From: Cryobacterium cryoconiti
GTDB lineage: Bacteria > Actinomycetota > Actinomycetes > Actinomycetales > Microbacteriaceae
NCBI RefSeq assembly: GCF_004403065.1
Contig: NZ_SOHA01000041.1
Location: 1 to 64,000 of the forward strand
Length of the DNA stretch: 64,000 nucleotides
Direction of reading: 5' to 3'
Under the pieces are notes generated by a model. That model had not been told where the DNA came from. It worked only from the letters and a program-made list of their open reading frames with translations, and did no database searches. Below, piece after piece: positions 38,753-50,174 of this stretch (positions are counted from its first letter, which is position 1; the number at the start of each line of letters is the position of its first letter). The position numbers and the translations under genes were made by a program.

Positions 38753-38767
38753 TAAGTTCCCTCTATG
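38753..38767 (+). promoter_or_regulatory. Leaderless-type -10 of the methyltransferase gene
   Basis: TAAGTT (38753-38758), CCCTCT, ATG 38765. There is no Shine-Dalgarno. Confidence 0.5.
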
Positions 38768-39376
38768 CCTTCCGACCACTACTTCACCCCGGCGCCCGAC
38801 AACACCCTGAAACTGCGCCAGGTGACCGTGCAACTCGGCGGCCAGACCCGCGAACTGACCACCGCCAATTCGGTGTTCAGTCCCGACCACATCGACACCG
38901 GTACGCAGGTGCTGCTGAACAGCGCGCCCACCCCTCCGCCCGGCGGTGACTTCCTCGACCTGGGCTGCGGCTGGGGCCCGATCAGCCTGCACCTGGCTCT
39001 CGCCTCCCCACGGGCCACGATCTGGGCCGTGGACGTGAACGAGCGCGCCCTCGACCTGGTGCGGTTGAACGCCGAGAAGCTCGGCCTCACCAACGTCACC
39101 GCGGTGCTGCCCGAGCAGGTGCCCACCCATGTCACTTTCCGCACCATCTGGTCGAACCCGCCCATCCGGGTGGGCAAGACCGAACTGCACACCATGCTGC
39201 GCACCTGGCTGCCGCGCCTGGAGCCGGGTTCGGATGCCTGGCTCGTCGTGCAGCGCAACCTCGGCTCCGATTCCCTGCAGCGCTGGCTCGACGGTGACCT
39301 TCCCGACGAGTTCAGCACCTCTCGCCACACCATCAGCAAGGGCTTCCGGGTGCTGCGGGTCGACCGCAAGGGCTAG
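38765..39376 (+). CDS. Class I methyltransferase, RsmC/RlmG-like
   Basis: The 203-aa SAM-dependent methyltransferase has motif I FLDLGCGWGP, the acidic motif AVDVNERA and the catalytic NPPIR motif typical of base-N methyltransferases such as 16S G1207 (RsmC) or 23S G1835 (RlmG) enzymes. It is a single-domain version without the degenerate N-terminal half of RsmC. Substrate is inferred. It diverges from hflX and converges on dapF. Confidence 0.85.
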   Translation: MPSDHYFTPAPDNTLKLRQVTVQLGGQTRELTTANSVFSPDHIDTGTQVLLNSAPTPPPGGDFLDLGCGWGPISLHLALASPRATIWAVDVNERALDLVRLNAEKLGLTNVTAVLPEQVPTHVTFRTIWSNPPIRVGKTELHTMLRTWLPRLEPGSDAWLVVQRNLGSDSLQRWLDGDLPDEFSTSRHTISKGFRVLRVDRKG

Positions 39377-39415
39377 CTAGCCCGCCCCGCGGACCTGCGC
39401 GGCGGTCGGCGCGGC

Positions 39416-40297
39416 TCAGCCGAGGTGGAAGACCCCGTCGAAGACGAGTTCCGCCGGGCCGGAGAGGGACACGTGTTCGCCGTCTTCGGTCGGGAACATG
39501 CGCACCCCCAGCGTTCCGCCGGTGACCTCGACCTGCCATTGATTGGGGGCGCCCGCGCCGGCCCAGTGCCGGGTGGCGAGGGCCGCGGCGGCCGCGCCGG
39601 TGCCGCAGGAGAGGGTTTCACCGCTGCCGCGCTCGTGCACCCGCATCCGGATGCGGCCGACGCCGTTGACGATCAGCGGGTCGTGCGGCAGCACGAATTC
39701 CACGTTCGCTCCGGCGGCCGGGTTCGGGTCGAGCTGGGGCACGAAGGTGAGGTCGACGCCGGCGAGTTCGTCGTCGTCGGCCAGGGCCACGACCACATGC
39801 GGGTTGCCCACGTTGATGCCGAGGCCGGGTCGGGCCACGGGCAGGTTCTTCGCCCGCACGAGCGGTTCGCCCCCATCGAGTCGCCACCGGCCGAGGTCGA
39901 CCTGGTAGCCGGCCGCGCCGCGCTGCACGTCGCGCACGCCGCCGCGGGTGCCGATGCTGAGGGTTTCACCCCGGTCCAGGGTGGCCAGCCCCTGCTCGAC
40001 CAGGAAACGCGTGTAGACCCGGATGCCGTTGCCGCACATCTCGGACACGGTGCCGTCGGCGTTCCAGTAGTCCATGAACCAGTCGGCACCGTCGTCTTCG
40101 GCGAGGGCGGCCGCACCGGCGGCCAGGTTCTTGGAGCGCACCGCGCGGATGATGCCGTCGGCGCCGATGCCGAAACGTCGGTCGCAGACCGCTCGGATCT
40201 GGCTCGGGGTGAGGACGATCTGCCCGTCCGGGTCGGAGAAAAGCACGAAATCGTTGCCGGTGCCGTGGCCCTTGGTGAATAGCAGATCAATACCCAT
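39416..40297 (-). CDS. dapF: Diaminopimelate epimerase
   Basis: This PLP-independent enzyme converts LL- to meso-DAP for lysine and peptidoglycan. The 293-aa protein has the two catalytic cysteines in EMCGNGIRV and [10 protein letters not shown]. It follows miaA; TAAACT, which overlaps the miaA stop codon, lies 6 nt before ATG, so dapF may have its own leaderless transcript. Confidence 0.96.
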   Translation of the reverse strand: MGIDLLFTKGHGTGNDFVLFSDPDGQIVLTPSQIRAVCDRRFGIGADGIIRAVRSKNLAAGAAALAEDDGADWFMDYWNADGTVSEMCGNGIRVYTRFLVEQGLATLDRGETLSIGTRGGVRDVQRGAAGYQVDLGRWRLDGGEPLVRAKNLPVARPGLGINVGNPHVVVALADDDELAGVDLTFVPQLDPNPAAGANVEFVLPHDPLIVNGVGRIRMRVHERGSGETLSCGTGAAAAALATRHWAGAGAPNQWQVEVTGGTLGVRMFPTEDGEHVSLSGPAELVFDGVFHLG

Positions 40298-40309
40298 GGG
40301 ATCAGTTTA
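40295..40309 (-). promoter_or_regulatory. Leaderless-type -10 of dapF, overlapping miaA stop
   Basis: TAAACT (40309 to 40304) contains the TAA stop of miaA; 6 nt then ATG 40297. Confidence 0.45.
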
Positions 40310-41314
40310 GGAGGCCGGGCCGGGCGTCCAGTGTTCGGCCGGCTGGGCAGGGTCGGCGAGACGGGCCAGCGCGAGGGCGACCCGGTCCGGGGCGCCGGCG
40401 TCGATCCAGTGCGTGTCTGCGGAGCGCTTGAACCAGCTCACCTGACGCCGGGCGTACCGGCGGGTGATCTGTTGCGTCTCCTCGATTGCCTGCGCCTGAC
40501 TGATCGTTCCCGCCAGTTGGCCGAGCGCCTGGGCGTAGCCGATGGCCCGGCTGGCGGTGACGCCGCTTTCGATCCCGTCCGGGATCAGGCCGCGCACCTC
40601 CTCGACGAGCCCGCGGGCCCACATGCCCTCCACCCGGGCGTCGAGGCGGGGGGTGAGCTCGGCGCGCTGCACGCGAAGGCCCACGGTGACCGCGGGCATC
40701 CAGTAGACGGGTTCGTCGGGCAGAGCGGCGGTATGGGGTGCCCCGGTCAGTTCCACCACCTCGAGGGCGCGCACCAGGCGACGCCCGTTGCTGGCGCCGA
40801 TACGAGCCGCCGCGACGGGGTCCACGGCCTTGAGCCGGGCGTAGAGCGCGCCGGGGCCCTGTTCGGTCAACTCCGCCTCGAGTCGGGCGCGCAGCGCGGC
40901 GTCCGTGCCGGGGAACTGGAAGTCGTAGACCACGGAGGACACGTAGAGGCCGGATCCTCCGACCAAAATGGGCACGCCGCCGCGGGAGAGCACATCGGTG
41001 ATCGCCGCACGGGCCTCCGTCTGGAACCGGGCGACGGTGGCCTCGTCGGTCACCGCGAGCACGTCGAGCAGGTGGTGCGGGATGCCGCGGCGTTCCGCCA
41101 CGCTCAACTTGGCCGTACCGATGTCCATGCCGCGGTAGAGCTGCATGGCGTCGGCGTTGATGATCTCCGCCGCACGCCCGTCCCCGGCCAGGCGTTCGGC
41201 GAGGTCGAGCGAGAGATCGGACTTCCCGGTGCCGGTCGGCCCGACGATGACGACGAGCGTCGGCTCGGCGCCGATCGGTCCGGGAGCAGCGACCGCCGGC
41301 TTCGGAGCGGGCAC
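40307..41314 (-). CDS. miaA: tRNA dimethylallyltransferase
   Basis: MiaA adds the isopentenyl group to A37 of tRNAs reading UNN codons, making the substrate of MiaB next door. The 335-aa protein has the P-loop [19 protein letters not shown] and the [18 protein letters not shown] motif. GTG 41314 was chosen: it lies 4 nt after the miaB stop with GGGGAG upstream, whereas the longer reading runs inside miaB. Confidence 0.94.
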   Translation of the reverse strand: MPAPKPAVAAPGPIGAEPTLVVIVGPTGTGKSDLSLDLAERLAGDGRAAEIINADAMQLYRGMDIGTAKLSVAERRGIPHHLLDVLAVTDEATVARFQTEARAAITDVLSRGGVPILVGGSGLYVSSVVYDFQFPGTDAALRARLEAELTEQGPGALYARLKAVDPVAAARIGASNGRRLVRALEVVELTGAPHTAALPDEPVYWMPAVTVGLRVQRAELTPRLDARVEGMWARGLVEEVRGLIPDGIESGVTASRAIGYAQALGQLAGTISQAQAIEETQQITRRYARRQVSWFKRSADTHWIDAGAPDRVALALARLADPAQPAEHWTPGPAS

Positions 41315-41318
41315 CGGC

Positions 41319-42947
41319 CTAGCGCTCCCCGTCGGTGACGTCGTAGATCGGAGTGGTGCTGGAGGCGTTCGTGACCGGCGACCCCACGCGCAGAGTGGGG
41401 AGTCCGAGGGACACCGCTCCGGGCGCACCGCCTGGACCACCGTGGCTGGGCACGCCGCAGGACTCAGCCTCGAGGCGGTCCCACGCATCGCCGGCGATCG
41501 TGCGGCGGATGCGCAGCGGCGTCCCGTCGACGGAGTCGGCGATCAGGTGGAACGGGGCGGCCTGCGTCACGGTGACGGTCACCAGGTCGCCGGGCCGGGG
41601 CTGTTCGGATCCTGCCGGCACGTCGAAGTGCACGAGCCGGCTGTCGGGTGCCCGGCCACTGAGCCGGTGTGTGTCGGCATCCTTGCGGCCCTCGCCGTTG
41701 GCGACGAGGAGTTCGACCTCGCGACCGACCAGGGTCTGGTTCTCCTCCCAGGAGATGCGCTCCTGCAGCACCGCGAGGCGCTCGTAACGGTCCTGAACGA
41801 TCTCTTTGGGGACCTGATCGGGCATCGTGGCCGCGGGAGTCCCAGGACGGATGGAGTATTGGAAGGTGAAGGCGGTCGCGAACCGGGCCAGTTCGACAAC
41901 CCGCAGGGTCTCCTGGAAGTCCTCCTCGGTCTCCCCCGGGAAACCAACGATGATGTCGGTGCTGATCGCGGCGTGCGGCATCTGGGCGCGTACCCGGTCG
42001 AGGATGCCGAGGAACCGCGCCGACCGGTAGGAGCGACGCATGGCCTTGAGGATCCGGTCCGACCCGGACTGCAGCGGCATGTGCAGCTGCGGCATGACCG
42101 AGGGGGTCTCGGCCATGGCGTCGATCACGTCGTCGGTGAAGGCGGCCGGGTGCGGGCTGGTGAAACGGATGCGTTCCAGCCCCTTGATCTCGCCGACCGC
42201 GCGCAACAGCTTGCCGAACGCGAGCCGGTCTCCGAATTCCACCCCATAGGAGTTGACGTTCTGGCCGAGCAGAGTGACCTCGATGGCCCCGTCATCGACC
42301 AGGGACTGCACCTCGGCGAGGATCTCGCTGGGCCGACGGTCCTTCTCCTTGCCGCGCAGCGCGGGCACGATGCAGAACGTGCAGGTGTTGTTGCAGCCGA
42401 CCGAGATGGAGACCCAACCGCTGTAGCTCGAATCGCGTTTGGTGGGCAGGGTGGACGGGAACGTCTCGAGGGAATCCAGGATTTCCAGCTGGGCCTCGCC
42501 GTTGTGCCGGGCCCGCTCGAGCATGCTCGGCAGGGATCCCATGTTGTGCGTGCCGAAGACGACGTCGACCCAGGGGGCCTTCTTCAGGATGACGTCTTTG
42601 TCCTTCTGGGCCAGGCAACCGCCGACGGCGATCTGCATGCCGTCGTGGCGACGCTTGACCGAGGCCAGTTGACCGAGGTTGCCGTAGAGCTTGTTGTCGG
42701 CGTTCTCGCGCACCGCGCAGGTGTTCAGCACGACGATGTCGGCTTCCGCGCCGTTGGCGGGCACATAGCCGGCTGCCTCGAGCGAGCCACTGAGCCGCTC
42801 GGAATCGTGCACGTTCATCTGACAGCCGAAAGTGCGCACCTCGTAGGTGCGCGTGCGTCCCTCTGAGTCGTGCGCCGCCGACGACGGAGCAATCAGGGTC
42901 GGTGCGCTGAGGCTGGGTGAGGGGGGCGTGGCGGTGCTGCTGGTCAT
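41319..42947 (-). CDS. miaB: tRNA-2-methylthio-N6-dimethylallyladenosine synthase
   Basis: This radical-SAM methylthiotransferase acts on i6A37. The 542-aa protein has three cysteines of the N-terminal cluster (TFGCQMN, NTCAVRE, GGCLAQ), the radical-[11 protein letters not shown] (~190) and a C-terminal TRAM domain. A C-terminal Gly/Pro-rich tail (~500-542) extends past TRAM. ATG 42947 is preceded by GGAAG and a TAAGCT hexamer. Confidence 0.95.
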   Translation of the reverse strand: MTSSTATPPSPSLSAPTLIAPSSAAHDSEGRTRTYEVRTFGCQMNVHDSERLSGSLEAAGYVPANGAEADIVVLNTCAVRENADNKLYGNLGQLASVKRRHDGMQIAVGGCLAQKDKDVILKKAPWVDVVFGTHNMGSLPSMLERARHNGEAQLEILDSLETFPSTLPTKRDSSYSGWVSISVGCNNTCTFCIVPALRGKEKDRRPSEILAEVQSLVDDGAIEVTLLGQNVNSYGVEFGDRLAFGKLLRAVGEIKGLERIRFTSPHPAAFTDDVIDAMAETPSVMPQLHMPLQSGSDRILKAMRRSYRSARFLGILDRVRAQMPHAAISTDIIVGFPGETEEDFQETLRVVELARFATAFTFQYSIRPGTPAATMPDQVPKEIVQDRYERLAVLQERISWEENQTLVGREVELLVANGEGRKDADTHRLSGRAPDSRLVHFDVPAGSEQPRPGDLVTVTVTQAAPFHLIADSVDGTPLRIRRTIAGDAWDRLEAESCGVPSHGGPGGAPGAVSLGLPTLRVGSPVTNASSTTPIYDVTDGER

Positions 42948-43035
42948 AGTGTCTTCCAGCTTACGCGGGAGACCTGCGAAACCGGGCCGTGGTCGGTTCT
43001 GCGTCCGGAGCCGGCCCCGACCCCGGGACCACGGA

Positions 43036-43851
43036 CTACTGAAACCGGACGCGCGACGTCGATCCGCCGCGGGAGTCCATGGCCGCCTTGACCGCGACGC
43101 GCACGATGGACGAGTTGTACCCCTTGCGCATCAGGAACGCGTTCAGCCGGCGATCGATGGTCTGGTCATCGAGCCGGCTGAGCTGACCCACCCGTTTGCA
43201 CGCGATCTCGATGGCCCGTTCCGTCTCGTCGTCGGGCATCTCGTCGAGCTTCTCGACGATCAGCTCCGAGTCGAGTCCGCGGCGGCGCATCTCGGCCTGC
43301 ACCCCGGAGCGGCCCAGTCCCTTGCGCTCGTGGTGGCTGTGCACGATCTGGTCGGCGAGTCGCCCCTCGTCGATGTAGCCGAGTTCGATGAAGCGCTCGA
43401 TGACCTCTTCGATCTCGTGCGGGTCGATCTCGGTTCCGGCCAGAACCGCGCGGGCCTCGGATGCCGACAGTGAACGTGCACGCAGGCGCAGCAGCAGAAC
43501 CGCTTCGCCACGCTCACGGTCGACCACGGCCCGCGCCGCCGCGCTCTCCGGCGTTTCTTCCGCCTCGTCGCCATCAGGCTCATCCGCGTCTTCGACGCCG
43601 TACGGGACGGCGTACGGAGCATCGCTGTCGGGCGGGCCGACGTGGGGAGCGGAAGCGACCGGGGCGAGGGTCGCCGGCGCGGCACCGCCGAGGTAGGCGA
43701 CGGGCGCCAGGCGTTCCCCGCTGGGTTCGGCCACTCCGGGCTCAGCCGGCTGTGCCGCGGAACCCCGCCCCGCGCTGGTGCCGCGGGCCGCGCTCTTGCG
43801 GCGTGCTGCGCTCAGCGATGCGACTTCGTCGGCCGGCTCGAAGTGGACCAT
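43036..43851 (-). CDS. recX: RecX regulatory protein
   Basis: RecX blocks RecA filament extension. The 271-aa protein has the three-helix repeat RecX fold in the C-terminal ~165 residues ([53 protein letters not shown]). The first ~105 residues are low-complexity Ala/Pro/acidic and poorly conserved; a downstream start is possible. It begins 3 nt after recA, so it is co-expressed under LexA control. Confidence 0.9.
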   Translation of the reverse strand: MVHFEPADEVASLSAARRKSAARGTSAGRGSAAQPAEPGVAEPSGERLAPVAYLGGAAPATLAPVASAPHVGPPDSDAPYAVPYGVEDADEPDGDEAEETPESAAARAVVDRERGEAVLLLRLRARSLSASEARAVLAGTEIDPHEIEEVIERFIELGYIDEGRLADQIVHSHHERKGLGRSGVQAEMRRRGLDSELIVEKLDEMPDDETERAIEIACKRVGQLSRLDDQTIDRRLNAFLMRKGYNSSIVRVAVKAAMDSRGGSTSRVRFQ

Positions 43852-43854
43852 GCG

Positions 43855-44988
<1,134 letters not shown>

Positions 44989-45326
44989 GAGTGGTCTCCT
45001 TCGGTCGTGCGTTTCGGCGCCTATAGGCTGTCGAACCTGGCTGCCGGGAGGACCCCGGCACCCGCTCTCAACAAGGCATGTGCTCTCTGTCGATGACAAA
45101 ATCCGACTGTACGCGGCACGTCCGACACAGGCCGAAACGGGGAGCGGCAGTGAAAAGTCCGTCTTCGACTCCTGCTGTGGAGGAGCCTATCAAGATGCGA
45201 ACACGCATTCGACAATTCCGCGTAATTGGAGGCGTGTCGCACGATTCTGTTCCGAGGACACGTTGGACGCCCCAGAAATTTCGGGGTAGTCGCGGTCGGG
45301 GTTGTCGCGGGATGTGGCGCGTATGT
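44989..45326 (-). promoter_or_regulatory. recA promoter/leader region
   Basis: The 338-bp gap between the DUF3046 gene and recA holds an SOS box and promoter near 45175-45220 and then ~170-190 nt of untranslated leader. Short reading frames on both strands here show no codon pattern or homology I recognise. Confidence 0.5.
45198..45212. promoter_or_regulatory. LexA-type SOS box of recA
   Basis: CGAACACGCATTCGA (minus strand TCGAATGCGTGTTCG) matches the actinobacterial LexA site except for one transition in one half-site. It lies between a TTGTCG -35 and a TGATAG/TAGGCT -10 on the minus strand, so bound LexA would occlude the recA promoter. Confidence 0.7.
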
Positions 45327-45548
45327 CTAGCTTCGCGCGGCGGGAAGGCCGGCGCCGTACCAGCGGGCCTTCGGGACATCCGTCTCGGCACAGAGGGCCA
45401 GCCAGACGTCGCGCGCCGAAGCACCGCCGGCCAGAGCCTGGTCGGCGGTGCATCCGAACGGGGTCAGGATGAGATCGCGAGTGAGGACGCGGCCGTAGCC
45501 GTCGCCGAACTCGTCGCTCAGAGCCTGTCGGAACTCGCTAAGACGCAT
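45327..45548 (-). CDS. DUF3046 family protein
   Basis: The 73-aa protein is conserved immediately upstream of recA in actinobacteria. MRLSEFRQALSDEFGDGYGRVL, then LGGR-like LTPFGCTADQALAGGASARDVWLALC, are the family's hallmark segments. Function unknown; conserved linkage suggests a tie to recA/clgR regulation. Starts 9 nt after the clgR stop. Confidence 0.85.
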   Translation of the reverse strand: MRLSEFRQALSDEFGDGYGRVLTRDLILTPFGCTADQALAGGASARDVWLALCAETDVPKARWYGAGLPAARS

Positions 45549-45557
45549 GCGGTGGAA

Positions 45558-45863
45558 CTAGCGCACCATCATGCCGTCGTAGGTGGCCACGAGTTCGTCG
45601 GGCACGGTGTCGGGGAATCGATCGATTCCCTCGATGACGGCGAGCCGATCGCCGACTTCGCGCATGATGACCGAGATCGGGGTCTCCAACGCCTCTGCAA
45701 CGGATGCCAGAATCTCCGAAGAGGCTTCTTTCTGGCCACGCTCCACCTCACTCAGATATCCGAGGGCCACGCTGGCCTTGCTCGCTACCTGACGGAGTGT
45801 GCGCCCTTTCTGCAGGCGGAAGTCCCTGAGCACATCGCCGATTTCCTGTCGAACAAGAATCAT
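45558..45863 (-). CDS. clgR: XRE-type regulator, ClgR family
   Basis: In actinobacteria ClgR activates clpP/clpC proteolysis genes and stress responses. The 101-aa protein is mostly one XRE HTH (~8-65; LRQVASKASVALGYLSEVERG). ATG 45863 has a strong GGAGG site 5 nt upstream; the longer in-frame start has none. ClgR is itself a Clp substrate elsewhere; the C-terminal MMVR here does not look like the canonical degron. Confidence 0.88.
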   Translation of the reverse strand: MILVRQEIGDVLRDFRLQKGRTLRQVASKASVALGYLSEVERGQKEASSEILASVAEALETPISVIMREVGDRLAVIEGIDRFPDTVPDELVATYDGMMVR

Positions 45864-46051
45864 CGGAACCTCCTTCTCGTACTGATTCGTCGTGCGTATC
45901 GAGTACTGCTTGATACTTCTGGCGCCCACTCAACCGGGAGGTTTCGTGTGTTGGATCGCAAGAGTACTACAACCTTCAACACCCTGACACTACCGACAAC
46001 GACTGGGCTTTTCTTGTGAATACGCTCGTTGTAACCGCCGAATTCGGGGAA

Positions 46052-46576
46052 CTATTCCACCGGTTCACGGGCTATCAGCTGGTACACAGCTTCGATGGCA
46101 GCGGCCGCTGAAGCCGCTCGGATAGCGGCCCGGTCGCCGTGCAGCCGGAGCGGGATGACCGACGTCTCCCCCTCCCGGGAGAGGCCGACGAAGACGGTTC
46201 CCGGAACCTGAGCGCCCTGGGAGTCGGGACCGGCCACGCCCGTGGTCGCCACGCCGATATCAGCCGGCCGACCGTCGACGGCCAGGCAGGTGCGCACCCC
46301 CGCGGCCATTTGAGCGGCCACCTGCGGATGCACGGGTCCATGTTCGTCGAGCAGGGCCCGGTCTACTCCGAGGAGGGTGTGCTTGAGGGCGGTCTGGTAG
46401 GCCACGACTCCCCCGTTGACGACGACGGATGCGCCGGGGATGCGGATCAGTTCGGCCGTCAGGCCTCCGCCGGTGAGGGACTCGGCGACGGCGATGGTGA
46501 GGCCGCGACGGGTGAGCTCGGCGATGAGTTGCGCCGTGGCATCCGTGGCATCCGTGGGTGTCGGGTGGTCAGTCAT
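46052..46576 (-). CDS. cinA: CinA C-terminal domain protein (NMN amidohydrolase, PncC-like)
   Basis: The 174-aa single-domain CinA/PncC probably deamidates nicotinamide mononucleotide; older literature calls it competence/damage-inducible. Motifs AESLTGGGLTAELI, GVVAYQTALKHTLLGV and TTGVAGPDSQ are present; the N-terminal MoaB-like domain of full CinA is absent. It overlaps pgsA by 8 bp. The 188-bp gap to clgR probably contains the clgR promoter. Confidence 0.9.
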   Translation of the reverse strand: MTDHPTPTDATDATAQLIAELTRRGLTIAVAESLTGGGLTAELIRIPGASVVVNGGVVAYQTALKHTLLGVDRALLDEHGPVHPQVAAQMAAGVRTCLAVDGRPADIGVATTGVAGPDSQGAQVPGTVFVGLSREGETSVIPLRLHGDRAAIRAASAAAAIEAVYQLIAREPVE

Positions 46577-47168
46577 GGTCGTGGTGGCGGCGATTCTCGC
46601 GCCGCGCGGCCACGAGGTAGTCGATGCCGGTGATCACCGTGAGGATCAGGGCGAGCGCCATCGCGGTCCAGTTGACCCAGTAGATCCAATCGCCGAAGAC
46701 GAGCCAGAGCGGCAGGAGCGCAAGCGAGATGGCCACGGACTGCAACAGGGTCTTGAGTTTGCCGCCCCGGGACGCCGGGATCACCCGGTCCCGCAGCATG
46801 ACGAAACGGAACACGGTGATGCCGATCTCCCGGACCAGGATGACGATGGTCACCCACCACCACAGCTCGCCGAGTATGGACAGGCAGACCAGTGCGCTGC
46901 CGGTGAGCACCTTGTCGGCGATCGGATCCAGGATCTTGCCGAGGTCGGTGACCAGGTTGTGCCGGCGCGCGATGGCCCCGTCGATCCCGTCGGTGGCGAT
47001 GGCCACGATGAAGAGGGCGGCCGCCCACCAGCGGAGCGCGCCGTCCTGGCCGGCGTCGGCGAGAAGCATCCAGACGAAGAGCGGGGCGAGCAGGATGCGC
47101 ACGACCGTGATCAGGTTCGGGAGGTTCCAGTTGCTGGGCCGGACAACCGGCGTGGATGGTGTGGCCAT
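46569..47168 (-). CDS. pgsA: CDP-diacylglycerol--glycerol-3-phosphate 3-phosphatidyltransferase
   Basis: This integral membrane enzyme makes phosphatidylglycerophosphate. The 199-aa protein has the CDP-alcohol phosphotransferase motif DGIDGAIARR...GKILDPIADK (D-G-x2-A-R-x8-G-x3-D-x3-D) and four or five membrane helices. 3 nt from ftsK. Confidence 0.94.
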   Translation of the reverse strand: MATPSTPVVRPSNWNLPNLITVVRILLAPLFVWMLLADAGQDGALRWWAAALFIVAIATDGIDGAIARRHNLVTDLGKILDPIADKVLTGSALVCLSILGELWWWVTIVILVREIGITVFRFVMLRDRVIPASRGGKLKTLLQSVAISLALLPLWLVFGDWIYWVNWTAMALALILTVITGIDYLVAARRENRRHHDHD

Positions 47169-47171
47169 GGG

Positions 47172-50087
47172 TCAGTCCCTGTCGGTCAGTTGCCAGGCGT
47201 CTTCATCGGGGGAAGCGTCCTCTTCAGGGTACCCCTCCGACATTTTGGCGACCGGGTCGTCGGCGTAGCGCGGATCCGGCGGGCCGGGCGTCTGGTGGGC
47301 AGCGGATGCCTGTGCGCTGGCGGTGGCGGCGTGGTGTTCGGCATCGGAGCCGCGCAGCAGGGCCAGCACGCCGGGCAGCTGCTCCACGGAGACGAGCACG
47401 TCGCGCGCCTTCGATCCCTCGGACGGACCGACGATCTCACGGGACTCGAGCAGGTCCATCAATCGACCGGCCTTGGCGAAGCCGACACGGAGCTTGCGCT
47501 GCAGCATCGAGGTGGAGCCGAACTGGGTCGACACCACCAGTTCCGCCGCCGCGAGGAGCACCTCGAGGTCGTCGCCGATGTCGGAGTCGATCTCCTTGCG
47601 GGGGGCGACCATGGAGACATCCGGGCGGTAGTCGGGTCTGGCCTGCAGGGTGACGTGCTTGACGACGCGCTCGATCTCGGCTTCGTTCACCCAGGCACCC
47701 TGCACCCGGATGGCCTTGGACGCGCCCATCGGCAGGAACAGGGCGTCGCCCTGGCCGATCAGCTTGTCTGCGCCCGGCTGGTCGAGGATGACCCGGGAGT
47801 CGGTGACGCTGGTCACGGCGAAAGCGAGACGGGACGGCACGTTGGCCTTGATCAGACCGGTGACGACGTCGACGCTGGGGCGCTGGGTGGCGAGGACGAG
47901 GTGGATGCCGGAGGCACGCGCCAGCTGGGTGATGCGCACGATCGAGTCCTCGACGTCGCGCGGGGCGACCATCATCAGGTCGGCCAGCTCGTCGACCACG
48001 ACCAGTAGGTAGGGGTAGGGCTTGAGGCTGCGCAGACTGCCGGCCGGGAGCACGATCTCGTTGTTCACGACGGCCTTGTTGAAGTCGTCGATGTGGCGGA
48101 ATCCGAAGCTGGCCAGGTCGTCGTACCGCATGTCCATCTCTTTCACCACCCACTGCAGGGCCTCGGCGGCCTTTTTCGGGCTGGTGATGATGGGGGTGAT
48201 CAGGTGCGGGACGCCCGCGTAGGCGGCCAGTTCCACCCGCTTGGGGTCGATCAGCACCATGCGCACGTCGCTCGGTTTGGCGCGCATGAGCAGGCTGGTG
48301 ATCATCGAGTTGACGAAGCTGGACTTGCCCGATCCGGTGGATCCCGCGACCAGGAGGTGAGGCATCTTCGCGAGGTTGGCGAGCACGAAGCCGCCGCCGA
48401 CGTCTTTTCCGACGCCGATGGTCATCGGGTGGGTGCTGTTCGCGGCGGCCGGAGAGCGGAGCACGTCACCGAGGGTGACGATCTCGCGGTCCGTGTTGGG
48501 GATCTCGATGCCGATGGCGCTCTTGCCGGGGATGGGAGAGAGGATGCGCACCTCGTTGGAGGCGACGGCGTAGGAGAGGTTCTTGCTCAGTGCGGTGACC
48601 CGCTCCACCTTGACGCCGGGCCCGAGCTGGATCTCGTACTGGGTGACGGTGGGTCCCCGGGAGAACCCCGTGACCTTCGCGTCGACCTGGAACTGGTTCA
48701 GCACCTCGGTGATGGACTTGACGATCTCGTCGTTGGCCGCCGAGCGGGCCTTGGCGGGCGGGCCCTTGGTCAGGGTCGTGTCCGAGGGCAGCACATAGGG
48801 GACGGCGGGCTGGTCGGCAGCCGGGGAGGCCGGGGGCACAAGGGACAACGGCACGTCGGTCGAATCGGCGCCGGCACCGGTCGCGGCCGGGTTGAGCGCA
48901 CCGAAGCCGGGCAGGACCTCGGTCAGTCCCGTCTGGTCGTCGGCCAGGAGCCCGGTCGACGAGCCGTGGGGCAGGTCGATCGCGCCGGTGAACCGTTTGA
49001 TGGCGTCTTCGGCCCGCAGCAGGTCTTCGAGGACCTCGGTGCCGTAGTGATCTTTGTTGGGGCCGACGGCCGGTGGGGTCGTCTCGAGGGCGGTGTCGAA
49101 ACTCCCCCGTTTGTCGCCTCCGAGCAGAGTGTGGAGCGGGTCCGCCCCATGCGGGCCGGCCGCGCCGGGGTCGTCGGTCCCCGACCCGGAGCCGTGCTCC
49201 GTGCTGAGTGGCCCGCCGAAGTCGGGGTCTTCCTCACGCTTGCTCGTGTTGCGCCGCCACCAGGGCAGGGCTCCGGGGTCTTCATCGGTGTCGTCGACGC
49301 CGTCCAGTTCGACCTGCACGGCTTTCTCGTGCTTGGCCTCCCGGGCCGCGGCACGCTCCTCGGGATCGGGGAGTTGGGCGCCGAAGAGCCACGCGTACAG
49401 TTCCCGGCTGCGTTCGCCGATGCGGTTGGGCGGGGTCTTGGTGATGATGAACAGGCTCAGGACCAGCAGCAGGATGACGACGATGGTGGCACCGATCGAC
49501 GTCGTCAGGTAGATCAGCGGTGCGGCGATCATCCAGCCGATGACGCCGCCGGCCAGCGCGAGGGTCTCCATGCCGTCGCTCGGGGCCGGTTGCCCGCCGA
49601 AGATGTGGCAGAGGCCCGACACGGAGACGAGCAGCAGGGACAGGCCGATTCCGATGCGCCCGTTGTCGTGCACCGAACTGGGTTTGCGGAACAACCAGAG
49701 CGCGAAGAGCAGCATGATCACGGGCAGGGCGAATGCGACGCGGCCGAACAGCCCGCCGAAGCTCCACGCGTCGAGGGTCTGGGCCACGGGGTTGTTGATC
49801 AGGAACCACTCGATCACGGCGCCCGCGATCGACAGGAGCACGAGGAAGAAGGGCAGGCCGTCGCGGCGCTCCTCCTTGGAGAGCTGCTCGGGGCCGAGTG
49901 CGCGGGCGGCGCCGCCGGTGACGTGGGCCAGGGCCATCCAGGACCGCACGAACAGGCTGGGTTTTACCTCGACCGCGGTGAACTTGACGGTTTTCTGGGC
50001 GCTGGTGCGGGCTGCGGGCTTGCGCGCCGGAGTGCCCCGCGCAGGCGTGCTGCGGGCGCGACCGTTCGACTTAGTGCTCGTAGCCAT
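47172..50087 (-). CDS. ftsK: DNA translocase FtsK
   Basis: FtsK is a septum-located motor that pumps chromosomal DNA during division. The 971-aa protein has a basic N-terminal tail, four membrane helices (~85-215), an acidic/Pro-rich linker, a RecA-like motor with Walker [11 protein letters not shown] (~580) and Walker [13 protein letters not shown], and a C-terminal gamma winged helix ([20 protein letters not shown]) that reads KOPS. Gamma is followed by a ~75-aa acidic tail. TACCGT 6 nt before ATG suggests a leaderless mRNA. Confidence 0.97.
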   Translation of the reverse strand: MATSTKSNGRARSTPARGTPARKPAARTSAQKTVKFTAVEVKPSLFVRSWMALAHVTGGAARALGPEQLSKEERRDGLPFFLVLLSIAGAVIEWFLINNPVAQTLDAWSFGGLFGRVAFALPVIMLLFALWLFRKPSSVHDNGRIGIGLSLLLVSVSGLCHIFGGQPAPSDGMETLALAGGVIGWMIAAPLIYLTTSIGATIVVILLLVLSLFIITKTPPNRIGERSRELYAWLFGAQLPDPEERAAAREAKHEKAVQVELDGVDDTDEDPGALPWWRRNTSKREEDPDFGGPLSTEHGSGSGTDDPGAAGPHGADPLHTLLGGDKRGSFDTALETTPPAVGPNKDHYGTEVLEDLLRAEDAIKRFTGAIDLPHGSSTGLLADDQTGLTEVLPGFGALNPAATGAGADSTDVPLSLVPPASPAADQPAVPYVLPSDTTLTKGPPAKARSAANDEIVKSITEVLNQFQVDAKVTGFSRGPTVTQYEIQLGPGVKVERVTALSKNLSYAVASNEVRILSPIPGKSAIGIEIPNTDREIVTLGDVLRSPAAANSTHPMTIGVGKDVGGGFVLANLAKMPHLLVAGSTGSGKSSFVNSMITSLLMRAKPSDVRMVLIDPKRVELAAYAGVPHLITPIITSPKKAAEALQWVVKEMDMRYDDLASFGFRHIDDFNKAVVNNEIVLPAGSLRSLKPYPYLLVVVDELADLMMVAPRDVEDSIVRITQLARASGIHLVLATQRPSVDVVTGLIKANVPSRLAFAVTSVTDSRVILDQPGADKLIGQGDALFLPMGASKAIRVQGAWVNEAEIERVVKHVTLQARPDYRPDVSMVAPRKEIDSDIGDDLEVLLAAAELVVSTQFGSTSMLQRKLRVGFAKAGRLMDLLESREIVGPSEGSKARDVLVSVEQLPGVLALLRGSDAEHHAATASAQASAAHQTPGPPDPRYADDPVAKMSEGYPEEDASPDEDAWQLTDRD

Positions 50088-50099
50088 GCAACTACGGTA
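50085..50099 (-). promoter_or_regulatory. Leaderless-type -10 of ftsK
   Basis: TACCGT (50099 to 50094), 6 nt, ATG 50087; no Shine-Dalgarno. Confidence 0.45.
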
Positions 50100-50174
50100 C
50101 TTCGAACCCCCGACATTGGGGTGCAGGCACGCCAGAACGCCGGCGGCGCCGCGGCATCCGTTGCCCCGGCCGGG

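Noticed and set aside
45068..45453. Overlapping short frames on the minus strand between recA and DUF3046
   Set aside because: They cover the SOS box and leader and partly the DUF3046 gene in other frames; no conserved motif.
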